A stretch of DNA of 64,000 nt from Limiplasma sp036652695 (GTDB taxonomy: Bacteria; Bacillota; Clostridia; Christensenellales; Aristaeellaceae). The notes under the pieces were generated by a model. That model was not told the origin of the DNA and ran no database searches. It worked only from the letters and a program-made list of their open reading frames with translations. Location of the stretch: assembly GCA_036652695.1 (NCBI GenBank), contig JAVVVJ010000005.1, positions 1-64,000 on the forward strand. Direction: 5' to 3'. Positions 7,593-16,989 of the stretch are shown piece after piece (the first letter of the stretch is position 1; each line of letters starts with the position of its first letter). The position numbers and the translations under genes are program-made.

Positions 7593-9854
7593 GTGCAAAA
7601 CACAAATAAGCAATTACGCAAGCTGCTACACTCTCGACATTTTCGTTCTTTTTTCAAAACCCTCTCCGCCATCCTTGCTTTTGTGCTGGCGGCCGCTTTT
7701 TTGATGAGCGCAATTTCGCAGTATTTCACCTACACGCGGCAGATGCGAGCGGATGCGGATCAGCTTTCGCTGCGCCTGCAAGCCGATCTTGAGCGTGTAC
7801 AGACCCAAAGCTTCTTTGCCTCTTCCATGTCCGTGATTGGACGGCTACTGGGTCAACGAAACCTGCTGCTGGATGACCTTATTGCAACAAGGGAGGATAT
7901 GCTGCCCTTTACCGCCTCCTCAGAGCAGGATTCGGTAGAGCTTTTCATGTTCAAATCGCAAAAGATCTATATTTCCGATACCGGCCTCTATGCTTTTGCG
8001 GATTATCTGGATGCTGATTTTGTGCAGCGCTTACAAGGCGGCGGCGCATGGGAGTATTGGCTGCCGCGCTGCTTTCGCTTGAACATTTACCAAAGCATGC
8101 GCCAAACGCTTTCGTATGTGCGCGCATTGCCCTTGTATGAAGCCAAAAAGACCGGCTATCTGGTTGTCAACGTTCCCATCGCCCGGCTTGCAAAGCAGGC
8201 AAGCGGCAGCAGAAATCCCGCTTATGATGCCTGCGCTGTTTTTGTTGGGGATACATGGCTGTACCACGATGGGCAGGAGCTTGCCAAGCACGCGAAAAAT
8301 GCCGCTCTCACACCTATGCAGGCACTTGATGCGTTTCGCGGTTCGTACCCCTGCTACGCGGTCAGCTCCGCACCGGAACGGCTTGTGAGCGTGCGCTACT
8401 ACCAAGCTTGGTTCAAGCTGCTGCTCAACCTCTTTCCCCCATTGTCCTTTATGCTGCTATGCTGTATGGGCGGGCTGCTGCTTGTGCTGATCCTATCGCT
8501 ATTGCTAAGCCGCCTGATGCTAGCGCCTGTCAACGCGCTGCTTGTGCAGCTAGGAGCCACGTCAGAAGGAGCCACGTCAGAGGCAGAAGAGCTATTGGAC
8601 GGCAACGAGTTTGACATGCTTGCCTTGGCCTTTGAACGCCTTAACGATCAGCTGCAGCACAGCCAGCGCACTATGCGAAATAATCAGCCGTTGCTGCGTG
8701 AGCGCATGATTACCTCCCTTTTATATGCGCCAATGGATCTCAAGGCGCATCAAAAGGAGCTACAGAGCTGCGGCATTGAGTTCCCCTACCCTTATTTTGC
8801 CGTGGTGCTGCTCTCCCCGCCACAGGGCGCCACCTATGACGAGCGCACGCATATCGCACTGCGCCGCACCGTTGAAAGCGTGCTGCAAGAGCTGGGCAAG
8901 GTATACAGCACCTATGGGGAAAGCAATACCACGCTATTTTTAATCAACGCACAGGAATATGAAAACCTAGATACGCGGCTTGAACAGGCGTTACGCGGTC
9001 TACAGGCCAGCATCGCGGGCACGCTTGCCATCCGCCCATCCTTTTCAGTAGGCCTTTGCGCCAAGGATGAGCCTAACCTTTGCAACGCCGCCATGCGCGC
9101 ACGTCAAAATGTGCTGCTGCTGGGCGCGAAGGCATGCGCAGCGCCGGAGGAGCTGGTCACGTTGCTAGGCGCCAGCGAATACGCCCCCGCCATCAGCCCG
9201 CAAACCATCAACACGCTATGCACCTGCATCGTCAACGCCGATCAAAGCGGCGCAAAGCATTTGCTGCACGAAATCAGCGAGACCTACTTTCCCGCAAGCA
9301 TTCCCTTGCAGCACGCGCGCAAGCTTTCCACCGCCCTATGCTGCCACGTGTTTTTGACGCTTACCGAGATGGATTTGCCACCCGCGTACGAACAATTTGC
9401 CCAGCTGCTCAAGCGCCTCGAGCAGGAAACGGATGTGCCGCGCTGCGAGGCGTTAGCGCAATCATGGGTGCATACCTTGCTTGGCAGCCGAAAAAACCTC
9501 TCCAGCGAATCCACCGCCTATGTCAGCAAGGCTATCGACTATATTGAGCAGCATTATATGCAGCGCATTTCCGTGCCCGAAATCGCACAGACGGCCTGTG
9601 TAAACCCCGTATACCTCAACCGCCTCTTTAAGCAGGCAACGGACAAAACCATATCCGAATATCTGAATTTTTACCGTGTAGAGCAAAGCATACCGTTGCT
9701 TCTCCAAAGCGATACGCTCGTGGAAATCAGCGCTGCGGTGGGCTTTAACGAGCCGCGCGGCTATATCCGTTTCTTTAAGAAATTCTATGATGTAACGCCT
9801 AGCGAATACCGACGGCAAAAAAGCGCCGCGCAAGGCGAAACGCATAAGCTGTAA
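7593..9854 (+). CDS. Membrane-anchored AraC-family transcriptional regulator
   Basis: A one-protein sensor-regulator of the type found beside LplABC importers. 753 residues from a GTG with GGAGAGGAAG upstream. One membrane segment lies near residues 22-45 and a second near 285-310, enclosing an extracellular sensor region of about 240 residues. The cytoplasmic part runs to a C-terminal AraC DNA-binding domain (about 645-745) with two helix-turn-helix units (Ser-Val-Pro-Glu-Ile-Ala-Gln and Asn-Glu-Pro-Arg-Gly-Tyr-Ile-Arg-Phe-Phe-Lys-Lys). A five-residue unit, Gly-Ala-Thr-Ser-Glu, is directly repeated after the second membrane segment. It probably senses a glycan outside the cell and activates the divergent importer-sulfatase operon. 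Confidence 0.9.
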   Translation: MQNTNKQLRKLLHSRHFRSFFKTLSAILAFVLAAAFLMSAISQYFTYTRQMRADADQLSLRLQADLERVQTQSFFASSMSVIGRLLGQRNLLLDDLIATREDMLPFTASSEQDSVELFMFKSQKIYISDTGLYAFADYLDADFVQRLQGGGAWEYWLPRCFRLNIYQSMRQTLSYVRALPLYEAKKTGYLVVNVPIARLAKQASGSRNPAYDACAVFVGDTWLYHDGQELAKHAKNAALTPMQALDAFRGSYPCYAVSSAPERLVSVRYYQAWFKLLLNLFPPLSFMLLCCMGGLLLVLILSLLLSRLMLAPVNALLVQLGATSEGATSEAEELLDGNEFDMLALAFERLNDQLQHSQRTMRNNQPLLRERMITSLLYAPMDLKAHQKELQSCGIEFPYPYFAVVLLSPPQGATYDERTHIALRRTVESVLQELGKVYSTYGESNTTLFLINAQEYENLDTRLEQALRGLQASIAGTLAIRPSFSVGLCAKDEPNLCNAAMRARQNVLLLGAKACAAPEELVTLLGASEYAPAISPQTINTLCTCIVNADQSGAKHLLHEISETYFPASIPLQHARKLSTALCCHVFLTLTEMDLPPAYEQFAQLLKRLEQETDVPRCEALAQSWVHTLLGSRKNLSSESTAYVSKAIDYIEQHYMQRISVPEIAQTACVNPVYLNRLFKQATDKTISEYLNFYRVEQSIPLLLQSDTLVEISAAVGFNEPRGYIRFFKKFYDVTPSEYRRQKSAAQGETHKL

Positions 9855-10031
9855 AGCGCATGAGCGGTTCGCGGGTTTTTTACAAGCGTGGATGGCGCAA
9901 GCCGCTATCACTTTCCTCATAAGCAGCAATCCAAGGGTGCGAAAATGATAATGCTCCAATTTTCTTGATGCGGTGCATGGCTTGCGGTTCCGCCTTATCA
10001 AGTGCGCCTTACAACCCATTCGCCTCTGCGT

Positions 10032-10050
10032 GAACGCTATGCAAGCGTTC
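10032..10050. repeat. Inverted repeat upstream of the second importer operon
   Basis: GAACGC (10032-10037) and GCGTTC (10045-10050) with a 7-base centre, about 32 bases before the -35 of the promoter at 10082. A possible operator. Otherwise the 350 bases between 9855 and 10204 hold only that promoter and a ~95-base leader. Confidence 0.35.
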
Positions 10051-10081
10051 CGTTTATGATAGGCATTTTTGAAAGTGCTAC

Positions 10082-10110
10082 TTGTTCCCATGTGCAGCCA
10101 ATGCTATGAT
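10082..10110 (+). promoter_or_regulatory. Probable promoter of the second importer operon
   Basis: -35 TTGTTC (10082-10087), 17-base spacer, -10 TATGAT (10105-10110). The leader to the ATG at 10205 ends in AAGGAGG. Confidence 0.55.
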
Positions 10111-10204
10111 CATTGCGTTGGAACGGGAAGAAAAAACTTCATCCTCACAAATCTATCGGCCGCATGGGCCGTGGAGAATAAACTTCTTAAGGAGGATTCC
10201 CAAA

Positions 10205-11806
10205 ATGAAACGGATGCTGTGTCTGCTTGTTGCCCTAGTCATGATGCTAAGCGCAGCCTCGGCCGTTGCCGAAGTGAAGTACACCTGTATGGAGGATCAT
10301 CAAACCTACCCCATCAGCAAGGAAAAAATCACGTTGCGACTGTGGTACCCAATGGCGGGTTCCATGGGCGAGTTGGCGAATTTCAACGATTCTGAGTTCT
10401 TCCAATGGATGGAGGAGCTTACAAACATCCATATCGAATTCGAAATTCCCACCACCAACACCGAAAAGGATGCATTCCAGCTGCTTTTCGCATCCGATGA
10501 AATGCCAGATCTTATCTACAGCGAGCCGGGCAAATACCAGTACCGCGGCGGCGAGGATAAGGCCATTGAAGACGGCTACTTCATCAATCTAGCCGATTAT
10601 ATGCAATACGCGCCCAACTATCAGGAATGGCTGGAGACGTACCCCGCCTTCAAAAAAGCCTCGTATTCCGATTCCGGCAAGATGTACGGCCTGTGGGGCG
10701 TATGGTTCCCCATGTATGATATCGTGCAGGCCGATCAGGGGTTGGCCGTCCGTAAGGATTTCTTGGACAAGGTCGGGCTGGATGTCCCCGTCACGTATGA
10801 TGATTGGTATGTCATGCTCAAGGCCTTCAAGGATCAGCTTGGTATTGAAGCGCCCTACTACACCTCCAAATACGGCATTGATGTGAAGGGCGAAATGATG
10901 GCCGGCTTTGATACGGCTCCCTACTTCTACCAAAAGGACGGCGCGGTGAAGTATGGCCCTCTGGACGATTCCTATAAGGAATACCTGACGATGCTCAACA
11001 AGTGGTGGAACGAGGGTTTGCTTGACCGCGACTTTGCAACCCGCACGTCCACTGGCATCACCGCCGATAACGAAATGATGCTCAATGACAAGGTTGGTTC
11101 CTTGACCGATTACGGCACTCGCCTATCTGACACCTATATCACGCGCGGCGCAACCAACCCTGAGTTTTACCTTGTGGGCGTGCAGCAGCCTGTGAAGAAG
11201 GTCGGCGATGTGCCCGCATACCGCGATTACATGAGCGGAAACGATATGCTGGATGGATACTGCATGAACATTAACGCAGCCAGCAAAAACATCGAAGCGG
11301 CCATCCGCTGGACCGATGCGTTCTATGCAGCGAGCATCTACCTCAACGCAAACTTCGGTATTGAGAGTCAAGAGAACGTTGTGTGGCATAAGGCCGAGGA
11401 CGGCCACCGCATTGGCAATTACGACTTCCGTTACAAAAACCCCAATGGCATCTCTTCCGCAACGGTGCTTGTCAAGTATTGGGCTAAAAACCCCAACGTC
11501 CGCGTCGAATCCGCGCAGATCGAGCAATCGGACGAAAACAAGCAGAACGGCTACAAAACATGGAGTCAGTTTGTACCCACCAATTGGCTTTCCATCCGCA
11601 ACACCTTCACATCGGAAGAGGGCACGGAATACGCATCCATGTACACCGATATTGAAACATATGTACAGGAGTGCAACGTGAAGTTCATCATGGGTCAAAT
11701 GTCGCTGGATGATTATGATTCCTACCGCGACACCCTGCGCAAGATGGGCATTGAGCGCTGCATAGAGCTCAAGCAGTCCGCGTTGGATCGTTACAACGCG
11801 CGCTAA
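10205..11806 (+). CDS. Extracellular solute-binding protein, LplA type
   Basis: Ligand-capturing component of the second importer, 533 residues. The ATG at 10205 is chosen because it follows AAGGAGG by eight bases and opens directly into a signal peptide (about 22 residues, ending Ala-Ser-Ala-Val-Ala-Glu). An upstream in-frame ATG would add a non-signal-like segment and lies in the promoter. As in the first operon there is no lipobox Cys at the cleavage site. The body is rich in Trp, Tyr and Asp as usual for sugar binders. Two permease genes follow. The ligand is unknown. Confidence 0.92.
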   Translation: MKRMLCLLVALVMMLSAASAVAEVKYTCMEDHQTYPISKEKITLRLWYPMAGSMGELANFNDSEFFQWMEELTNIHIEFEIPTTNTEKDAFQLLFASDEMPDLIYSEPGKYQYRGGEDKAIEDGYFINLADYMQYAPNYQEWLETYPAFKKASYSDSGKMYGLWGVWFPMYDIVQADQGLAVRKDFLDKVGLDVPVTYDDWYVMLKAFKDQLGIEAPYYTSKYGIDVKGEMMAGFDTAPYFYQKDGAVKYGPLDDSYKEYLTMLNKWWNEGLLDRDFATRTSTGITADNEMMLNDKVGSLTDYGTRLSDTYITRGATNPEFYLVGVQQPVKKVGDVPAYRDYMSGNDMLDGYCMNINAASKNIEAAIRWTDAFYAASIYLNANFGIESQENVVWHKAEDGHRIGNYDFRYKNPNGISSATVLVKYWAKNPNVRVESAQIEQSDENKQNGYKTWSQFVPTNWLSIRNTFTSEEGTEYASMYTDIETYVQECNVKFIMGQMSLDDYDSYRDTLRKMGIERCIELKQSALDRYNAR

Positions 11807-11823
11807 TCAACCACAACGGCCGC

Positions 11824-11855
11824 GCGGCGAGAGTGTTTCACGCAGCTCTCGCCGC
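11824..11855 (+). other. Intercistronic hairpin after the solute-binding protein gene
   Basis: Perfect 10-bp stem (11824-11833 with 11846-11855), 12-base loop, followed by only three T. It sits between the binding protein and first permease, where such hairpins often make the binding-protein message more abundant. Confidence 0.6.
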
Positions 11856-11886
11856 TTTCCCCCACTGCCGATTAGGAGGAACGCGC

Positions 11887-12837
11887 ATGACGGCAATCAC
11901 TGAACATACACGCGCCGAAGCACGATTGGCTCGGCACAAGCTGATCCGGCGTGACCTGCGCATGAACTGGTGCGTTTATCTGATGGCGCTTCCCGTTCTC
12001 GCTTATTTCATCATTTTCCACTATATCCCCATGGCGGGGGTCGCTATTGCGTTTGAGGATTTCAGTATCCGGCATGGGATCTTTGGAAGCACATGGGTAG
12101 GCTTTAAACAATTCGAGCAATTCTTCAATTCGGTATACTGCTGGCGCATTATCCGCAACACGTTGCTCATCAGCTTCTACGGCCTGCTGTTCTCGTTTCC
12201 ATTTCCAATCATCTTTGCGTTGTGCTTAAACGAAATCCGCAACCAGCGCTTCAAGAAGCTCACACAAACCATTTCGTACCTACCGTATTTTATTTCCGTC
12301 GTAGTGGTTGTGTCCATCCTGAACGACTTTACCAAATCTCACGGCGTGCTTACAAAGCTCGCCCAAAGCCTAGGGGATACAGGCGGAGCGCTCATCTCCC
12401 GCCCCGAATGGTTCCGCACGCTGTATATCGGCTCCAACATGTGGCAGCACATGGGCTATAATAGCATCATCTTTATCTCCGCACTAGCAACGATTGATCA
12501 GGAGCTGTACGAGGCGGCGCGCATTGATGGCGCAGGCCGCTGGCAGCAGACAGTTCATATCACGCTGCCAGCCATCACGCCAACGATTGTTATTTTGCTG
12601 ATTCTGCGCCTTGGGCAAATCATGAACGTCGGCTACGAAAAGACCATTTTGATGTATGGCCCCGCCACCTATGAAACCGCCGATATCATCTCCAGCTACG
12701 TATACCGCGTTGGCATGGTAGACGCAAACTATTCCTACTCCACAGCTGTAAACCTTTTTAATTCCGTAATTAACTTTGTCGTGCTGTTCCTTGCAAACGG
12801 CATCAGCCGCAAGGTTGGCAATACAAGCCTGTGGTAA
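11887..12837 (+). CDS. ABC transporter permease, LplB type
   Basis: First channel subunit of the second importer, 316 residues. The ATG at 11887 follows TAGGAGG by seven bases. Six membrane segments are visible, the first near residues 34-55. The docking loop Glu-Ala-Ala-Arg-Ile-Asp-Gly-Ala is intact near residue 205. It resembles the permease at 6332-7279 in length, order of segments and C-terminal pattern, so the two operons carry paralogous transporters. No ATPase gene is nearby. Confidence 0.94.
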   Translation: MTAITEHTRAEARLARHKLIRRDLRMNWCVYLMALPVLAYFIIFHYIPMAGVAIAFEDFSIRHGIFGSTWVGFKQFEQFFNSVYCWRIIRNTLLISFYGLLFSFPFPIIFALCLNEIRNQRFKKLTQTISYLPYFISVVVVVSILNDFTKSHGVLTKLAQSLGDTGGALISRPEWFRTLYIGSNMWQHMGYNSIIFISALATIDQELYEAARIDGAGRWQQTVHITLPAITPTIVILLILRLGQIMNVGYEKTILMYGPATYETADIISSYVYRVGMVDANYSYSTAVNLFNSVINFVVLFLANGISRKVGNTSLW

Positions 12838-12892
12838 GTAAGCAAAACGGCGTTTCAAATTCCGTTGCGGCCGTGAAAGGATGGTTATCACT

Positions 12893-13774
12893 ATGACAAA
12901 GCGCACGCGCGGCGAAAAGCTGTTCGCCGTGTTCAATACCATTGGCATGCTCATGCTTTCCTTGATTTTTCTGTTGCCACTTTGGCATGTGCTCATGGGC
13001 TCCATCAGCGACCCGCTGCTGGTATCGGCCAACACCGGCCTAATCCTTGCGCCGCTTGGCACGCCGACGCTCGGCGGATACCAGCTGGTGATGCAAAACA
13101 GCTTTATTCTATCCTCGTACCTAAACACGATCATCTATGTCGTTTGTGCAACCCTTTTTGGTACTGCGCTTACCATTCTGGCGGCTTATGCCATGTCGCG
13201 CAAAAATTTGTATTTCAAAGGCCCTATCGTGTTCATTGTCACCTTTACCATGATCTTCAACGGCGGCCTGATTCCCACCTATATCCTCATCCGTGATCTG
13301 GGTATGCTTAACACGCGCTGGAGCCTGATCATTCCCATGTCGGTAACAGCGTATAACATCATCATCATGCGCACATCGTTCGCCGCGATACCGGACGCGC
13401 TGTGCGAAGCAGCCACCATCGACGGCGCGGGGCATATGCGCATCCTGTTTCAGATTGTGCTGCCCGTATCCAAATCGATCCTTGCGGTCATCGTGCTCTT
13501 TTACGCTATTCAGCATTGGAACGCATGGTTCAACGCTTCCATTTACATCAAGGATCGCTCCCTTTACCCGCTACAGCTCACGCTTCGCGAAATTGTGCTG
13601 CTCAGCACGGAGCAATCCATCGTTGCGGACGCGGACGGCGGGGACGTGGAAATCTATCGCTCGCTGATCAAATATGCAACGATTATGGTTTCCGTTCTTC
13701 CGATGATGCTGATCTACCCGTTTGTGCAAAAGTATTTTGTGACAGGCGTCATGATCGGCTCTGTGAAAGGCTGA
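12893..13774 (+). CDS. ABC transporter permease, LplC/YtcP type
   Basis: Second channel subunit, 293 residues. The ATG at 12893 is preferred over one at 12881 because GAAAGG abuts the earlier codon but lies 12 bases before the later one. It has six membrane segments, the docking motif Glu-Ala-Ala-Thr-Ile-Asp-Gly-Ala near residue 170, and the family ending Lys-Tyr-Phe-Val-Thr-Gly-Val-Met-Ile-Gly-Ser-Val-Lys-Gly. Its last 26 bases overlap, tail to tail, the end of the AraC regulator on the other strand, so no terminator separates the two. Confidence 0.93.
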   Translation: MTKRTRGEKLFAVFNTIGMLMLSLIFLLPLWHVLMGSISDPLLVSANTGLILAPLGTPTLGGYQLVMQNSFILSSYLNTIIYVVCATLFGTALTILAAYAMSRKNLYFKGPIVFIVTFTMIFNGGLIPTYILIRDLGMLNTRWSLIIPMSVTAYNIIIMRTSFAAIPDALCEAATIDGAGHMRILFQIVLPVSKSILAVIVLFYAIQHWNAWFNASIYIKDRSLYPLQLTLREIVLLSTEQSIVADADGGDVEIYRSLIKYATIMVSVLPMMLIYPFVQKYFVTGVMIGSVKG

Positions 13775-16097
13775 TGACGTTGCGGTAGGTGGTTGGCGTA
13801 GCGCCTTCCAGCTTCTTAAACGTGCGGATGAGCGCAAGGGAGTTGGAATAGCCCACCTGCTGCGCCACCTGCGCCACGGTAAGCCTATCGTTTCGCAGCA
13901 GCAGCTTGGCTTGATCAATGCGAACCCGCTGGATAAAGTCCAAAACACTTCCGGATGCGACGGTTTTCTTAAACGAGCGCAACAAGAACGAAGGGCTAAC
14001 GCCAAAATGCTCCGCAATGCCCGCCACGCTTAGATTGGGATCCTGATAGCTCTGTTGGATAAACGTCATTGCTGAACGGCCAAGGCAATCATCCTCTGCC
14101 GGCGGGTTTTCCGCGCTCAGCTGACAAATTTCCTTGGCAGCGGCTCGCAAGGCGGCTCGCAATGAATCCATATTCTTTGCGCTGCGGATGCGCGTCAGAT
14201 ACGCCGCAAGCTGCGCCTTGTGCTCGCAAAGCTGCCGTTCGGACAAGCATTCCCACAGCAGCGCCTCAAAAATCTCCATGGTTTGCAGGCGCACATTCGC
14301 AAAAGAATGATCAATGCAAACCACGCCCTCATAACGCAGGGTTTGGTACAGCAGATCGGCCTGATCCAACGCGCCTTTCTTCACAGTGCTGATGTACTCC
14401 GCTAAACGAGCGCAGCGAAGCCTAGAGGGTTCCCCGCTCTGATCATCGGAAACAAACGCGCGCAGCCGCTTCACATCCAAAACAGCGTCGTTAAGTCCGA
14501 AGCCCTCGATTTGCTCCAACGCCCAGCAGGCTTGGAGGTAGGCGGCATGAATGCTCTGTGGAACAGAGCCGCCGCATTGCAAATCGCTCACAAAATAGGT
14601 GGTTAGTATCTGGCAGCGTTCTGAAAGCCACTTCTGCGCAAGCTCACAATTGGTGCGCACGGCCTTCCATAGCGTATCCGCGTCGGAGGTATCCTCAGCG
14701 GCGCAGACAATCACGTAGAGCGCGCCATCACATTTGCAGGTCAGCGCATCCGCGTGCGGCGCAATCAGCTCCTCCGTCACATTCGCCAGTGCAAAGAAGA
14801 GGATATCTTCGCTTTCGCTGTCGATGTCATCTCCGCTTTCCGTTAGAAAGCCGCCATCATCGCGTAAAAGCACGGTAAGCACCATACACCTTGTGGAGCG
14901 AAAATGCAGCTTGTAATCCGTACAGATCATTTCAAACGGCTTTCCCGGCTCAATGGTACCGCGTAAAAGGCGCGCAAGCATCGTTTCGCGCATGGTGTGC
15001 TCCTGCGCTTGAAGCCGCATTGCGGTTTCTCTAGCGTTATACAGCAGGTTTTGCACGCTGCGTTCAATGGTCAGGTATTCATTGCCAGGCGCAGAGGATG
15101 ATTTGAGCAGTGCGGAAAGCTTTTGCACGGGCTTATACTGTCGGCTTGCGAAATAAACGGTCATGCCTACCCCAAAGCAAAGGCAGAACGCAAAATAGAT
15201 CATGTAGCGCCCTTGCATATCGGATAGCTGCACCGCAAAGCATTCCTTGGAGACCGCCGAAATGATGTTCAAGCCAGTCAGCTCGTTGTGAAGCGTGGTT
15301 ACAATGTATTCGCCATCCTGCGTCCGTACATTGATCGGATTTTCCGCGTCGGACTGGATTAGTGGAAGCTTCTGAGCAAACGTCTGCGCGACATCGGGCA
15401 CAATGCGCAGACCATCCTCAAATTCCAACCAGAAATGCGCAATGTCCTCCCCTGGCGTATCGTCAATTGTCTGCCGGAGTGTTTCGATGTCTAGCCTAAA
15501 CAGGAGCGCCACATCCGGCACATTTTCATAAGCGGAGGAGGTCATGATGGCGAGCAAATCCTTAGGCTGACCCTCATCGGTGCGTATCACATGGATCTGG
15601 AAATTGGGGGTATCCTCCAGCCAGCGCAACAGGGTCTCTAAGCGCAGATTGATATCTGTTTTTAACAGCTGAGCCATTTTTTCCACCGTATTGGCATAAC
15701 CAATGGTGGACGCCATCACGCCGGGGCGGTTAAACAGCAGGTAAATTTGGTTGATGATATTGCTATGCGTAACGCGAACACGCAGATCATCCTGCAATAC
15801 GCCCAGCTTTTGCAGCTTCACTGGCGTCAGCGGAGCGTTCGCATACAGAAGCGATGTCACGTCCTCACGCGTAATGAGCTCACGCCCCACGGAGCGCACG
15901 TTTTCAAAGAGTCTCGTAATCGATTCGCTGATGCGGGCAATGGCAATCTGATTGAGCTCAAACGCGTTTTTCTCCACCGTCTGATAAACCTGCTCATAAT
16001 TCAAATGGCTAAACAGAAGCGGAACAAGCAAAATAATCAGATATGTACCGATCCATACCCAGCGGATGCTGGATTTGCAAGCTTTTTTCCTCATCAA
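13749..16097 (-). CDS. Membrane-anchored AraC-family transcriptional regulator
   Basis: 782 residues, same architecture as the regulator at 7593: an N-terminal membrane segment (about 13-30), an extracellular sensor region to about 300, a second membrane segment (about 300-320, ending near Tyr-Phe-Ala-Ser-Arg-Gln), a cytoplasmic linker, and a C-terminal AraC DNA-binding domain (about 675-775) with helix-turn-helix residues Leu-Ser-Val-Ala-Gly-Ile-Ala-Glu-His-Phe-Gly-Val-Ser and Val-Ala-Gln-Gln-Val-Gly-Tyr-Ser-Asn. It is convergent with the second importer operon and is its likely regulator. Two ATG codons stand side by side at the start; the first is used here. Confidence 0.9.
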   Translation of the reverse strand: MMRKKACKSSIRWVWIGTYLIILLVPLLFSHLNYEQVYQTVEKNAFELNQIAIARISESITRLFENVRSVGRELITREDVTSLLYANAPLTPVKLQKLGVLQDDLRVRVTHSNIINQIYLLFNRPGVMASTIGYANTVEKMAQLLKTDINLRLETLLRWLEDTPNFQIHVIRTDEGQPKDLLAIMTSSAYENVPDVALLFRLDIETLRQTIDDTPGEDIAHFWLEFEDGLRIVPDVAQTFAQKLPLIQSDAENPINVRTQDGEYIVTTLHNELTGLNIISAVSKECFAVQLSDMQGRYMIYFAFCLCFGVGMTVYFASRQYKPVQKLSALLKSSSAPGNEYLTIERSVQNLLYNARETAMRLQAQEHTMRETMLARLLRGTIEPGKPFEMICTDYKLHFRSTRCMVLTVLLRDDGGFLTESGDDIDSESEDILFFALANVTEELIAPHADALTCKCDGALYVIVCAAEDTSDADTLWKAVRTNCELAQKWLSERCQILTTYFVSDLQCGGSVPQSIHAAYLQACWALEQIEGFGLNDAVLDVKRLRAFVSDDQSGEPSRLRCARLAEYISTVKKGALDQADLLYQTLRYEGVVCIDHSFANVRLQTMEIFEALLWECLSERQLCEHKAQLAAYLTRIRSAKNMDSLRAALRAAAKEICQLSAENPPAEDDCLGRSAMTFIQQSYQDPNLSVAGIAEHFGVSPSFLLRSFKKTVASGSVLDFIQRVRIDQAKLLLRNDRLTVAQVAQQVGYSNSLALIRTFKKLEGATPTTYRNVISLSQSRS

Positions 16098-16203
16098 TTT
16101 TTGGTCCCGCCTTTTGCGTAATCATGATAAGCATATCAAAGTTAATCGGAAAAAGCAAGCGTGAACGCATAGGAATGCAAATGCAATCAAAGGAGAGGTT
16201 TAG

Positions 16204-16989
16204 ATGTACATAGTCAAAACGGATCCACATACGCATACGCTGATCTCAGGCCACGCTTTTGGCACGATTGGTGAAAATGCCCGCTGTGCCGCCGCAAATG
16301 GCATGGAGGCCATCTCCATGTCCGATCACTTCAGCCCGCATTTTCTGCTGCTCAAGGATGGCGCACCGCCCTACAGCGTTACCACAAATATGGATGCTCT
16401 CCCAAAGGTCATTGAAGGCGTGCGCGTGCTGGCAAGCGCCGAAATTGATATTGTGGATCACGAAGGCAGACTGTATGGGTATAACCTCATCCGCACACAA
16501 AACGCCGAGCCAAACGTACTCAAGCATCTGCTTGATACGCGCGATGTAGCCATCGCGAGCGTGCATGGCTTTGACGGCTCCCAATCCGGCACCATTGCGG
16601 AAAATACCCGCATGTATATCAACGCCATTTCCACGCCCGGGGTACAGATTCTGGGGCATATCGGACGTGCAGGGCTTCCGTTTGAGATAGATACTGTGCT
16701 CGCCGCCGCAAAGGAGCGCAAAAAGCTGATTGAAATCAACGAACATTCCTTTGATTTTGGCGAAGGCGTGTGCACCCTATGCCAGCAAATCGCAGAGCGG
16801 TGCGCAGAGCTTGGCGCTTCCATCGTTGTAAGCAGCGATGCGCATAGCCCATACATGGTCGGCCTCTTTGACCGGGCGCTTCAAATGCTTGAAAAGATCC
16901 ATTTCCCGCAGGCGCTTATCGCAAACGCGACGCTTGCCACGCTGCTTGAGGCTGTGGCGGACGCAAACCAGCTGGATCATTTTCACTAA
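16204..16989 (+). CDS. PHP-domain phosphoesterase (YcdX-like)
   Basis: Metal-dependent hydrolase of the PHP superfamily, 261 residues. Visible metal ligands are Asp8-Pro-His10-Thr-His12, the Ser-Asp-His-Phe near residue 40, Glu near residue 80 (Ala-Ser-Ala-Glu-Ile-Asp), Ser-Val-His-Gly near residue 120, Gly-His-Ile-Gly near residue 152 and the Ser-Ser-Asp-Ala-His signature near residue 215. The set matches YcdX-type phosphatases rather than histidinol phosphatases or polymerase PHP domains. AAAGGAGAGG lies before the ATG. Substrate unknown. Its 3' end overlaps the convergent metallophosphoesterase by 74 bases. Confidence 0.88.
   Translation: MYIVKTDPHTHTLISGHAFGTIGENARCAAANGMEAISMSDHFSPHFLLLKDGAPPYSVTTNMDALPKVIEGVRVLASAEIDIVDHEGRLYGYNLIRTQNAEPNVLKHLLDTRDVAIASVHGFDGSQSGTIAENTRMYINAISTPGVQILGHIGRAGLPFEIDTVLAAAKERKKLIEINEHSFDFGEGVCTLCQQIAERCAELGASIVVSSDAHSPYMVGLFDRALQMLEKIHFPQALIANATLATLLEAVADANQLDHFH

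Noticed and set aside
9462..10091. Minus-strand ORF of 209 residues
   Set aside because: Two thirds of it is antisense to the AraC DNA-binding domain, there is no ribosome-binding site, and it crosses the promoter of the second importer operon.
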